Below are positions 1-9,600 of a stretch of DNA of 64,000 nt, piece by piece. Positions within the stretch are counted from its first letter, which is position 1, and every line of letters starts with the position of its first letter. This stretch comes from DATNPX01 sp036702975. Lineage in GTDB: Bacteria; Cyanobacteriota; Vampirovibrionia; Obscuribacterales; Obscuribacteraceae. The notes beneath the pieces are model-generated. The model was not told the origin of the DNA and did no database searches. It worked only from the letters and a program-made list of their open reading frames with translations. The DNA lies in assembly GCA_036702975.1 (NCBI GenBank), contig DATNPX010000049.1:1-64000 (forward strand). Reading direction: 5' to 3'. The translations under genes and the position numbers were made by a program.

Positions 1-64
1 ATCTTGTCTTGGCGAAACTTTTATTCGAGCTATAATGCTAAAGATAGTGTTCTGCCTTTAGGAC

Positions 65-150
65 AAGATAGGAAGAGGAGAGCAATTTATCCGGCTGGCT
101 TGATGGCCAAATTGATCTTTCAAGCTTTCCTCCTCTTCCTCTATCCTTGC
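65..150. repeat. Imperfect inverted repeat, purine-rich arm and pyrimidine-rich arm
   Basis: The left arm (about 65-85) reads GATAG, then GAAGAGGAG, then AGC. The reverse complement of the right arm (about 121-150) contains the same three blocks in the same order with 2-nt insertions between them. The loop is about 40 nt. No T-run follows. It may be a decayed element end or an RNA hairpin; the function is unknown. Confidence 0.35.
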
Positions 151-337
151 GTCCGAGGACAGTCTTATCCGACGATCCATAATCGTCAAGACCATCATAA
201 AAATTGATCTTTATCCAGTGATTTTAAGATGTTCATCTGACACCGTGTTCGGTGCGATCTAAGAGTGAGTCGCATAGCGCATCCTGCTCTCTGTGCTCTA
301 TGCCCGCTATCCCGTGTGCCGCCATCATTTTTTTGAG

Positions 338-466
338 TGTAGACAAGAATGTAGACGCTAGGGTTCATCCGATGCTCAAAATTAACTGGGTATAGTGGCT
401 GGAATGCCGTTGTTGTGATGGTTTCGCGATGGCGCAACGGTCCATCAATGTAGACGAAAAGTAGAC
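338..466 (+). repeat. Two pairs of GTAGAC direct repeats
   Basis: TGTAGAC occurs at 338-344 and again at 350-356. A second pair lies at 449-455 (TGTAGAC) and 460-466 (AGTAGAC). Within each pair the copies are spaced 12 or 11 bp apart, and the second copy is followed by GC both times. Four copies of a hexamer in about 130 bp just upstream of a DDE transposase gene suggest transposase-binding sites in the left end of the element. No matching inverted copies (GTCTAC) were found in 2162-4505, so the right end is not located. Confidence 0.45.
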
Positions 467-550
467 GCATTGCGTCATCAAAAACCTGACCGAAATTAGA
501 ACCGTTGCTTCATTTAATATCTGACCCTTACTCGAAAGAGGGGGAAAGGG

Positions 551-2161
551 ATGAGGCAAAGAATGAGCATGAATACGAAGAGAGAGTTGCTTCAGAGGAT
601 TCGCCGAGAGTACCGAACTGCTGACAAGCGAGGAAAGACGAGACTTTTAAATAGTTTGATTGATTCGACTGGCTATAACCGCAAATATGCGATTGGACTC
701 TTGAAGCTGCCACCGAGAGAGAAATTGAGTCGCCGACGAACCAGGCACCGCAAATATGGGGAGGAGGTGCTTGATGCACTACGTCAACTTTGGCGCGCAG
801 CCAACGGTATCTGCGCCAAGCGACTACAGCCATTCCTTCCGAGTTTAATTGAAGCACTTGAAAGATTTGACCATATAAAACTGGAAAAGCCTCTGAAGCA
901 AAAACTCTTAAAGATGAGCGTGTCGACTATAGAGCGCATGCTCAAAAAAGAACGAGAGAAGGAGCCAAGACGCGTGAGCTTCACACGGCCCGGAAGTCTG
1001 CTCAAAAAGCAAGTCGTCGTAAAAACATTCGCGGAGTGGAACGAGCAACAGGTTGGATTTTTTGAGATTGATCTCGTTGCACATTGCGGTGGTGACATCT
1101 CTGGAAGGTTCATACACACGCTGACGATGACAGACATTGCCACTGGTTGGACTGAGATAGTGCCGCTATTGCAACGCGATGAAGAGCGTGTTAGAGACGG
1201 AATCGAACAAGTAATCGAAGTGTTACCATTCAAACTTCGGGGAATTGATTGTGACAACGGTGCTGAATTCCTGAATCACAAAATGGTGACATGGTGCAAA
1301 GCAAGGCACATAACCTTTACACGATCTCGGGAATACAGAAAGAATGATCAAGCGCATGTGGAGGAGAAGAATGGTTCGATTGTAAGGCGGCTAACTGGAT
1401 ACGGGCGCTTCAAAGGAGAACATGCACGTGAGGTGATGACAGACTTTTATTCCGTCGCACGGCTCTACATCAACTTCTTTCAGCCATCAATGAAATTGAT
1501 AAAGAAAGAGCGGATTGGTTCAAAGGTCAGAAAGTGGTACGACGGAGCTAGAACGCCATTTGATAGACTCTTAAGCTTTAAATGCATACCGCCCGCGCAA
1601 AGAGCTGAACTAGCGAGCCAATTTCGCGAGCTTAATCCAGTTGCATTGCTAACAGAAATGGCTCGACACCAAACAAAACTTTGGACGCTCACAGAAAAAG
1701 AAGCAGAGCGAAAGTGTCCTGAACCCGCCACCACGGACCGTAAAGTAGTGAAGCCAAAACTGGCTGAGCCAGATCAAGCTGTTAGGAAACAAATGGCCGC
1801 ACAGACAAAGGAGTCAGTCAAACAACCCTCTGCAATCCCAAAACGCTCAATGCGAAAACCGGCTAATTTGAAGGAGAGAGTTTACATATCAGAAGAATTC
1901 ATCGAAAGTGCCGCTCATCCAGCTCACGGTCAAATCATATATAGAGACTCGAAGCTGATCGGCTTCGGCTTACGAGTGACCCCTCACTGTAAAACGTTCG
2001 TTGCTGAAACTCGAATCGGTTCACAACTAAAGCGTATAACGATATGCAGAGCTGACTTGTTCTCGGCAGCAGATGCTCGCACCGAAGCAATTCGACTCCT
2101 GCGAGAGATGGCCATGGAAGGAGACGAACTAACATCACGACTCAGGGCAAAGAAAAGATAA
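551..2161 (+). CDS. DDE (rve-type) transposase with C-terminal arm-binding-like domain
   Basis: This 536-residue protein is a DDE integrase-type transposase. The N-terminal third is a helix-turn-helix DNA-binding region with the TGYNRKYAIGLL motif typical of a widespread 'integrase catalytic domain' transposase family. The catalytic rve core follows, with D174 (FEIDLVAH), D235 (CDNGAEF) and E271 (DQAHVEEKN). After a Lys/Pro-rich linker (about 385-440), residues 443-525 match the N-terminal arm-type DNA-binding domain (DUF4102-like) of tyrosine integrases, in particular that of the convergent integrase at 2654-3916: about 32 of 69 aligned residues are identical by hand count, including GFGLRVT and KRITI. 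The core family normally lacks this tail, so the protein is about 100 residues longer than usual. The start at 551 has a GAGGGG ribosome site 6 nt upstream; ATG at 563 is an alternative. The frame is intact, so the gene is probably functional. Confidence 0.9.
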   Translation: MRQRMSMNTKRELLQRIRREYRTADKRGKTRLLNSLIDSTGYNRKYAIGLLKLPPREKLSRRRTRHRKYGEEVLDALRQLWRAANGICAKRLQPFLPSLIEALERFDHIKLEKPLKQKLLKMSVSTIERMLKKEREKEPRRVSFTRPGSLLKKQVVVKTFAEWNEQQVGFFEIDLVAHCGGDISGRFIHTLTMTDIATGWTEIVPLLQRDEERVRDGIEQVIEVLPFKLRGIDCDNGAEFLNHKMVTWCKARHITFTRSREYRKNDQAHVEEKNGSIVRRLTGYGRFKGEHAREVMTDFYSVARLYINFFQPSMKLIKKERIGSKVRKWYDGARTPFDRLLSFKCIPPAQRAELASQFRELNPVALLTEMARHQTKLWTLTEKEAERKCPEPATTDRKVVKPKLAEPDQAVRKQMAAQTKESVKQPSAIPKRSMRKPANLKERVYISEEFIESAAHPAHGQIIYRDSKLIGFGLRVTPHCKTFVAETRIGSQLKRITICRADLFSAADARTEAIRLLREMAMEGDELTSRLRAKKR

Positions 2162-2194
2162 TCTCACCCTCGCTAGAATGATCTTATTGCAAGC

Positions 2195-2253
2195 GCTTGA
2201 ACGGTCAACCTCAAGCCCTTTCGGGCGGCTATGCCGAGGTTGACAGCTCAAGC
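2195..2253. repeat. Long hairpin 3' of the transposase
   Basis: The arms are GCTTGA-ACG-GTCAACCTC (2195-2212) and GAGGTTGAC-AGC-TCAAGC (2236-2253), which pair over 18 positions with a small internal mismatch. The loop contains a second small stem, GCCC/GGGC. A pyrimidine stretch (TTTCTT) follows, so it could terminate transcription of the transposase. The stem is longer than most intrinsic terminators and could instead be a folded recombination site. Confidence 0.55.
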
Positions 2254-2600
2254 TTTCTTGTAATGGCCAGCAACTACGCGAGGAAAGGATATTTATAGGC
2301 TGACTAGTATCTGCACCACCGTTAGTATCAACCATGGTATGATTACAAATGAAGGAACAGTTCTCCTTATGGTCAGCTTTTTAAATGAAGTAATAGGGGT
2401 TTAAAGTCCAATATTGAGAGACGGCGCCGAGTCCTGTAAGGCTTCGATTGTAAGCGTTTGCATGGCTGAGCCTCGATGCGTTGGTGTATAGCTTTTGTAT
2501 GCACCAATTCGTTCGACAAGAGCTGTCGTTAGGCGATGCGTATTTTTTATTTCAATTTCTCACAGCCGAAACCTTGATGAGCAGATATGGTGCACTCTGA

Positions 2601-2637
2601 GACCGAAAGAGCCACCGCATGCAGTGGCCCTTTGGTC
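2601..2637. repeat. Hairpin 3' of the integrase
   Basis: The arms GACC-G-AAAG-A-GCCAC (2601-2615) and GTGGC-C-CTTT-GGTC (2624-2637) pair with one bulge and one mismatch around an 8-nt loop. It lies 17 bp beyond the stop codon of the minus-strand integrase. No T-run is seen on the minus strand, so a classical terminator is not certain. Confidence 0.45.
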
Positions 2638-2653
2638 GTCTTGATATAGCTGG

Positions 2654-3916
2654 CTAGAGCTGCTCGGCGTTTTGCCGTCGCCGCCCTACTACCCACTGAC
2701 CAACCGTCTTATTGTTTTTCTCCCAGTCAGCAAGGCTGCAACCAAACAGTGTCAGAAAGCGATTATTGATCTGCGTTATTGGTTCTCTCAGCTGATCAAC
2801 TTGAATGATGACGTATCCGTCTGTCACGTCGGATGAGGCAATGTGATTGACAAGTTTTTTGATCACATGATGCGGTATGCCAAGCTTGGCAGCCATGCTT
2901 ATATAAGTGCGCCTCAAGTCGTGCAGCACGAAGCTGCAACCGCTCCTTTCGACAACTTTCGAAACTCCTAATTTTGGTTCCACCAGAGGCCCGCCTCGGC
3001 GACCGGGGAACACGTAGGCTGTATCACTTCTACTGTTTTCCTTTCGATGACGCAGCAACAACAATAGGAAGTCAGTCAAAGGGATGCAATGCTCTTGTTT
3101 ATTTTTTGCAATCTCGGCTCGAATAGTGATGGTCCGAGCGCTAAAGTCAATATCGCTCCATCGTAGGGTAGAAGCTTCCGTCCTTCTTAATCCCGTCAGT
3201 ATCAAGAGCAACAAGTAATCACGAATATAGATTTGTCTCAAAGACATGACCGCGCGATACCATTCGCCTAGCTTATGATCTGGTACTATCACCCGTCTTC
3301 TTCTCTCGCGATGCCAGCATCTGTTTTTCGACAAGGTGCTCACTGGATTTATTGAAATAATTGGTTGCTGATCGGCTGTTTCGAAGTTACTGGCGGCGAA
3401 GTTCAAGACAGTTCTTAGAATTCTCATCGCAATGTTTGCTTGCGCTTGTCCTGATGTGCCTCGTTTTGTGACGCGCGTTAACGCTTGGTGCCGTTCTAAG
3501 ATCATGTCCCGCGTTATCGCTGTTACGGGTAAACTCAGCCAGTCTCCAATGCACCGTTTTGTCGTCAACGTGTAAGTGCGAACCGTATTGGGACGCAATC
3601 TTCTAACCGCCATAAACTTCTGAAAGACATGATTCAGCGTGATTGCTGATTGTTTTGGCAGGACTGCTTTGAGTTTAGTGGTGCCCATAAGTATTTGCCG
3701 AGCTTGCCTACGGGCTTCATCAGCTGTCATTGCTTTGTAGTGCCCTATAGTGATCCTTTTGAATCTTCCATTGACTCTGCGCTCCGCTACAAAAGCAACG
3801 CGACCTTTCGTTACTCGGAGACCGAATCCTTTCAACTCATCGTCTCGAATGATAAGTTGCCCAGTGGTTGGAAAAGTGATACCAGATTCAATAAACTTAG
3901 CAGTGATCTTTGGCAT
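2654..3916 (-). CDS. Phage-type tyrosine recombinase (integrase)
   Basis: This is a 420-residue site-specific tyrosine recombinase. Residues 1-80 form the arm-type DNA-binding domain (DUF4102-like, with RDDELKGFGLRVT). A SAM-like core-binding region follows (about 90-180), then the catalytic domain with R244 (TGLRRTEAS), H332 and R335 (LHDLRR), H358 (LVNH) and nucleophile Y368 (TDGYV). About 50 residues extend past the tyrosine. A perfect AGGAGG ribosome site (3924-3929 on the minus strand) lies 7 nt before the ATG, fixing the start. It converges on the transposase at 551-2161, which carries a diverged copy of this protein's N-terminal domain. No tRNA gene or obvious att core lies next to it. 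It appears intact. Confidence 0.93.
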   Translation of the reverse strand: MPKITAKFIESGITFPTTGQLIIRDDELKGFGLRVTKGRVAFVAERRVNGRFKRITIGHYKAMTADEARRQARQILMGTTKLKAVLPKQSAITLNHVFQKFMAVRRLRPNTVRTYTLTTKRCIGDWLSLPVTAITRDMILERHQALTRVTKRGTSGQAQANIAMRILRTVLNFAASNFETADQQPIISINPVSTLSKNRCWHRERRRRVIVPDHKLGEWYRAVMSLRQIYIRDYLLLLILTGLRRTEASTLRWSDIDFSARTITIRAEIAKNKQEHCIPLTDFLLLLLRHRKENSRSDTAYVFPGRRGGPLVEPKLGVSKVVERSGCSFVLHDLRRTYISMAAKLGIPHHVIKKLVNHIASSDVTDGYVIIQVDQLREPITQINNRFLTLFGCSLADWEKNNKTVGQWVVGRRRQNAEQL

Positions 3917-4505
3917 GAGCTATCCTCCTATGCGTGGAACTGGCGCACAAGAGAAAAAACTTGCCACTTACGAAATAAACTAATATGCTAGGCGCGCCTT
4001 CATATATAGTACCACTATAGTAAAAATGTTAGTTGACAATTTAACTGAAAATATCGGAAGTCAGCATAATTTAGCAGTGATATCGGTCTGCAGCGAAATG
4101 ATTTTTTAAATCTAAGTACCACATCGTGAAGTTGTCTATGGTCCTTTAAAAAAGAGTCTTGTCTGTTCCAGACAAGACTCTTTTTTAAAGGTTGATCAAA
4201 CGATGTTTTAGTCGGCAAACTAGCAATCTTGGAACGGGCTAAGTGCAACAGTTTTGCGTATGCCGATGGAATCGAAGGCGAATTCATTTCAACCATGCCA
4301 AATATCAGGCAAGTAGATCCGCACTCAACAGATGGACGGAAGTATAATCAGAGAAACTCCTACTGAATTGGCTACAAATAATTTGTAAGTGTGGCTGGGT
4401 CTAAGTCAACTGCTTCTAGGAAAAGCTCTACGACCAGATGAATATGTCTCCAAGACTTGATGCATATAAAATATACAAAGCTCGCTCATCAGTGGTGAGG
4501 TAAGC
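3917..4505. other. Intergenic region between divergent integrase and TPR-protease genes
   Basis: No gene is supported in these 589 bases. The one notable element is the perfect inverted repeat at 4143-4191. The region must also contain the promoters of the divergent genes at 3916 (-) and 4506 (+), but I see no convincing -35/-10 pair. Confidence 0.55.
4143..4191. terminator. Perfect bidirectional intrinsic terminator-like palindrome
   Basis: A perfect 22-bp inverted repeat (4143-4164 and 4170-4191) with a 5-nt loop (GTTCC). The core stem GAGTCTTGTCT/AGACAAGACTC is preceded by six A and followed by six T, the layout of a rho-independent terminator that works in both directions. It is odd that no recognised gene ends here: the flanking genes both point away. 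It may bound an unannotated small RNA or be a remnant or insulator at the island edge. Confidence 0.7.
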
Positions 4506-6536
4506 ATGCTTCGGTTGAATATCCATGTTCTCATAAAAGTTCTCATAAAACTGGTTCTCCCTAGCCTAGTAGTCGCACCTGCATGGTCGAATGAGTTGAC
4601 CGCTGCTCGGCCATTAGCTTCGTCAATTAAATCGCAGGAGGCGGCGGAGCGAGAGAACTTCGCTGCAGTGCTTGCACGCTTGAATTCTTTAATACAAAAA
4701 GAGCCATTGAATTCTCTTCTTTTGGTCAAACGTGGACGAATATATAGTCACGTAGGTAAATTCCAAAATGCGTTGAAAGACTTTAGCCTAGCGGTCAAGA
4801 TTTCACCTGATTTGTATGAGAGTTACCAACTTCGCGCGGAAGTCTATGAAAAATTGGGTCAGTATCAGAACGAAATTGATGATCTAAGTTCGGCAATTAG
4901 GCTCAATCCGAATCTTCAAGCTCTATACGAAATGCGGGGCTATGGCTTGTACCGGTTAGGACATCTCCGAGATGCTATTGCTGATTGCACCAAGGTTATG
5001 GGCTTCCAGTCAGACTCGCCTCTGCCCTATCGAATTGCTGCTGCTGCCTACGAAGAACTCGGGCTGCTAGATTCGGCACTTGCACTAAGGACAAAGATTC
5101 TCGATCTCCATGACAAAGATGCCTTCGATTATCGGAACCGAGCAAGGGTCTATGAATTGCTTGGGCAGCAGGAGCTCGCGCAAGCTGATCGTAAAAAGGC
5201 AGCTTCGCTGGCTAACCCGACAGAGTTGGCTCAGATGCAACTAAAAGATCCGTTGACCAATTTCACGAACCCGGGAACTGAAACTCCCAAAGACATCATT
5301 GCGAAACAACTCGAGAATACGCCTGTTGTTCTACCATTTCACTATGACTCGGATGGGCATATTTGTATTCCTTTGCAAGTAAACGATCACGCTTTGCGGT
5401 TCATCCTGGATACAGGTTCTGAGACTTCTGATCTGTGGATGCGTGGCACGTCTGGGGTCGCCGAGTTGGACCATGTTCGATTGCCAAACACGAAAGCGAG
5501 TGGGGCAAAGTATTTCTCAGGCTGTTTCAGAGCGCGAGATTTAAAACTCGGCCATATTGTTTTACCGAGAGTCTTGATGGAGGTCGATGAAGGGCTTTTT
5601 GAGCATAAGAATTTAGATGGATTTTTAGGTGGAAATATCCTGGAAAATTTCGTCGTAACAGTAGACTATAGGAAAAAAGTAGTCGTTTTCTCTAGCTTGG
5701 TCGAAAATCACGACTCGGAAGAATGGATTGTTATACCACTCTGGACACGTGATCACCTTCCATACTGTAGTATCAGGCTCAACGGGAGTCACGAATTTAG
5801 AGCACAACTCGACACTGGCAGTCTAGCTAACATGTCCGCGGACTCATTGCTAAAGCCTGCAGTGGACCAAAAATTTACGTTCAGTGAGCGATCTTCCGGG
5901 CCATGGCTTGGTAATTTATGGGTGGAACCTATTGAGCTAGAATATCTGGAACTTAGCGGACGCTCCTTTCAGTCGCCAATAGTTGAGGTATTCTCGGCTG
6001 CTGACGCACCCGCGGCAGCTGACTGCATCATCCTGGGTAACTCATTTCTCAGCCGATTTAAAACTGTGACGTTTGACTATCTGTCCAAGAAAATAATGTT
6101 GCGACCAGATGATACTGGCGAAGTCTCTGCTCCCGAAATGTTCGCAAAAGGGAAATATTTCTTTTTGCACAATGAGCAGCAGAAGGCAATAGATGCCTTT
6201 AATAAAACTACTGCTTTGGATGATGACTTTGCTCTGTCGTGCCATACCTATCGCTCGGCTGCGTATGTTAATTTGAGGCAATACAGGAAGGCGCTAAGTG
6301 AAATCACTGCAGCGATTAGGCTTGAACCAAAAAACGCAAATAGTTACGCAACTCGGGCTTGGGTTTATGGAATGTTAGGTGAATTTAGACTTCAAATTGC
6401 TGACGACACTATGGCGATTAATCTGGAGCCGAAGAATCGATTCGCATATGTTAACCGCGCGTTCGCTTACGAGCGGCTCCGTAATTATCAGCTAGCCAAG
6501 CGAGATCGACAAAAAGCGCATTCGCTTGCTCCTTAA
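4506..6536 (+). CDS. Secreted TPR protein with twin retropepsin-like aspartyl protease domains
   Basis: This 676-residue protein starts with a signal-peptide-like hydrophobic segment (about residues 8-26, ending APAWSNE), so it is probably exported. Residues 50-240 form TPR repeats. The middle holds two aspartyl-protease-like half domains, each with an LDTGS motif: FILDTGSE (Asp302) and AQLDTGSL (Asp436). Each is followed by a family-like hydrophobic-Gly segment (LGGNIL near 375; ILGNSFL near 510). TPRs resume at about 545-676. Retropepsin-like domains use two DTG aspartates, one from each half, so a single chain with two copies could form a complete pepsin-like active site. A GAGG ribosome site lies 7 nt before the ATG. 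The substrate is unknown. Standing alone between the island and the RHS cluster, it has no clear operon partner. Confidence 0.8.
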   Translation: MLRLNIHVLIKVLIKLVLPSLVVAPAWSNELTAARPLASSIKSQEAAERENFAAVLARLNSLIQKEPLNSLLLVKRGRIYSHVGKFQNALKDFSLAVKISPDLYESYQLRAEVYEKLGQYQNEIDDLSSAIRLNPNLQALYEMRGYGLYRLGHLRDAIADCTKVMGFQSDSPLPYRIAAAAYEELGLLDSALALRTKILDLHDKDAFDYRNRARVYELLGQQELAQADRKKAASLANPTELAQMQLKDPLTNFTNPGTETPKDIIAKQLENTPVVLPFHYDSDGHICIPLQVNDHALRFILDTGSETSDLWMRGTSGVAELDHVRLPNTKASGAKYFSGCFRARDLKLGHIVLPRVLMEVDEGLFEHKNLDGFLGGNILENFVVTVDYRKKVVVFSSLVENHDSEEWIVIPLWTRDHLPYCSIRLNGSHEFRAQLDTGSLANMSADSLLKPAVDQKFTFSERSSGPWLGNLWVEPIELEYLELSGRSFQSPIVEVFSAADAPAAADCIILGNSFLSRFKTVTFDYLSKKIMLRPDDTGEVSAPEMFAKGKYFFLHNEQQKAIDAFNKTTALDDDFALSCHTYRSAAYVNLRQYRKALSEITAAIRLEPKNANSYATRAWVYGMLGEFRLQIADDTMAINLEPKNRFAYVNRAFAYERLRNYQLAKRDRQKAHSLAP

Positions 6537-6676
6537 TGACTCAAATAACTCACCGCACATAGTCAGAGACAGCGCCCCTTCCAAAACATGAAACAATGCG
6601 AGAATATATTCACATATTCTAGGCAATAACCATTTGCAAGATCAACTTTTTTAGTTGGATTCAATGCGTACTGAGT

Positions 6677-9600
6677 TTACTTCTTTTTTGCTGGGCAGGA
6701 CTTGGGTTTGGGTTTAGGCTTGGGCTCTTTGCAACAATCATCATCGGAACCATGCTTTCCACAATGTCCGCCGCCCTCCTTGTCTGGTTCGCCCTTCCGA
6801 CCACAACTTGAACCATTAGGTATGGTTGGGGGTAACCTCGTACCGTTTGGTAGAGTAATGGAACCATCATCGTTTATTTTTGATCCGGGCGGAAGTCCAA
6901 CGTGACTTTCCGAGCCAAAGTCAAAACCAGGATCATACGGCGTTTCATCTAGTCCCAACCGATCAATGTAGTTGGTGGGGGCGTTTAGCACATAAGCATA
7001 CGGATTCAGTCCGCCGTCTTCCCCGATCGGATCTCTGTTAATCCACCGACCAAGACTGGCGCTGTATGCTCTATAGACCGCAAGATTCATTCCGCTTCGT
7101 TGATGCAGATAGATACCAGTGAAGCCAAAATCTGGCGTCAATGTTCCAGAAAGTAAAGTAGGTCGCCCATAAGCATCATAGGAAATCGCACAGACGGAAC
7201 TTCCTGCGCTGTTTGCCGTTCCTACAATATCACCACGATGATCACGCTGATAGAAGTAGTTCGAACCGCTGGTTATTTGACCCTGCGAGAAGTATTGCGC
7301 GGTGATACTGCCAGAAAGGTCTCTAGCTTCCCGCATCTTTTTTCCGGCCCAGACAAATTGCTTGGTTGAAATAACAGATCCGCCGGTCGTCTCAACAATC
7401 TTTGCGTCCTGTCCATATGGATCGTAAAAAAACTGCGAGTAATTTCCACTCCCCGGGTAATTGATCTGAGTAAGCCGGTTTTCGGCGTCCCAGGCATATG
7501 TGTTTGTTCCGTCACCAGTCATGTTTCCATTTGCGTCGTAGGTGAAAGCCTGTGGTGTCGAACTGGCAATCGTGATTGGATAACTGTTAGTTGTCTTAGC
7601 GCCACCTCCACTGGTGGCAGTTACAGACACGGAATTTGCCCCTGTATTTAAAGCAGGGGAACCTGTAAACGAAGTCGACGGACTTATTTTCGCCGAGACC
7701 GCACTGCTGCTTCCTAGAGTGATTGTCTCAGTAGCGCTAGCGCTTAAAGCCCGACTATAGGTCGTCTTATTGACCGATGACGAGGATAAGGTAACCACGG
7801 CGCCGGATGAGGTTGCCGCTATGCCTAGGGATGACAGCGCAGAATCTGCATTAATGGCGCTGGTTAAGCCCGAAGCGATGGATGTGGTTGTGTCGCCGCT
7901 GTGCACGGTGTAGCTAACATTTTCGGCTTTTGTAAGTCCTTTGTCGTGCACGCTTAGCCAGAGCAAATCACCTGCCGTAACCGTTCCGCCAATCACTGCA
8001 GTCTGTGTAACATTAAAGACCGCAGTCTTGACAGGATTGACGGTGCTCGCCTGGAAGGCAATCGGTCCGCCCGCTGCCGCGCTAGTCAATTGGTTCAAAT
8101 TGTTGTAAGAGTAGTTGGTCGCGCTTGTTGTGAGTCCAGTAGGAAAAGTTCCGGTGCTATCGCCTTGCACGCCAACTCGATTGCTTGCGCAATCATAAGA
8201 GTAGTAAAGCTGCTTGTGTAAATTGGCAATTGGGCTGCTCGCGCTCAGAGAAATGGTATCTGTAGCTCCTGAACCGGCTACAGCACAAGTAAACTGAGTA
8301 CAGTAGCTCGGCGATGTGCTGATTGTGATGACAGAGCCGCTTGCCGATGCCGTAACGTTGATGTTGTTGAAATTTGAATTTATGGAAGTCGCGAGACTCG
8401 AAGCGATAGTTGACGCTGTGTCTGTTGCAACGACCGTATGACTGGCAGACTCTTGTCCTGGCGGGGTCGTGCCAGTCAGCGAAGCATCGTAAGCCGTGAG
8501 CGAGACAATGTCTCCCGCGTGAACTGTGCCGCTGACATATGCTTTGAATGCACTGCCAGAATCGTTTGTGACGGCGGTAAGCTGTCCAGCAAGATCGTAA
8601 CCAAGGCTTTGATGTATGTTTGTGCTGTTCTGTTGTTGCTGCCATTGCTTGATTTGACCTTGAGCGTCGTAGGCATAATTGAACTGTGACAAGAGTGCAG
8701 CGCTCGGGTTTAGATTGACAATCTGCTGCAAACGTTCGTCTTGGAAAGTTGGCAGATAGCTGAAATTTGTAACCTGCGAATTAGGATAAGAAATGGAAGC
8801 GAGTCGCAAATCTCCCTTGGATGAGCCAGACGCGTCGTCTACGTAAGTGTATCCAAAAGTTCCAAGAGTATTGGTTTCTGATGTCACCCGACTTATTGCG
8901 TCATAAACCCAAGAGCTATTGTTGTTGCCACCATTTATCATTCGGCTGGTGCAGCGATTAAGGGCATCCCAGCTATAAGTCAAAGGCGCAGAAGTGAGTA
9001 CGCTGTTGGTCACTTGGGTGAGTTTACCGCCACCACCAATAGTGGCGGCAGTACTCCCTGTAGCTGATGCCAGAACGGTGACTGTACTGCCAGCCGTTAC
9101 AGTTACTAACGTTCCGCTTGCGCCAGCGGTAATTCCGGCTGTGCTCAAGGTAGAGTTTGAATTTATTGCGCTGGCCAAATGCGTGGCGACTGCATATGTA
9201 TTTCCTGCGTCTCCTGAAAGCACCGAATATGCTGGCATTGCATAGGCGCCACCGGGCAGAGCCGAATTTTGGAAAGTTAGACTGATAGTATCGGTGGCAC
9301 TTGGAGTTTGAGGATAACCTCCAATGTAAACATAAGCTTGGTTATTTGAACTGCCCGCATATGGGTTGTAGGCGTAGTTATAACTTCCCCAGCCGTTGCT
9401 TGCCTTCGTAACTCGAGCGAACGTTGGATCATAACTCGTTGCCACTGGAGAAGTTGCATTGACAGCATTTGAGTAACGTTTGTATTGCTGTGTGTTGTCG
9501 ACGTTGTAGTTGAAACTAGTCGTCTGGTTCAAAGCATCAGTGCGCGACGCCAATAGAGCGGTGGTTGGTTGATAGACATAATTTATTGCTGACTGATCGG

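Larger units (their letters stand above)
1..550. other. Non-coding flank upstream of the transposase
   Basis: No convincing gene is seen in this stretch. The reading frames present are short and of unnatural composition. It holds an imperfect inverted repeat near 65-150 and a cluster of four GTAGAC motifs between 338 and 466, both described separately. It is the probable left flank or left end of the mobile element whose transposase starts at 551. Confidence 0.6.
2162..2653. other. Gap between convergent transposase and integrase genes
   Basis: No gene is seen in these 492 bases. The gap carries two hairpins (2195-2253 and 2601-2637), one near the end of each recombinase gene. The rest has no recognisable tRNA, attachment core or terminal inverted repeat. 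Confidence 0.6.
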
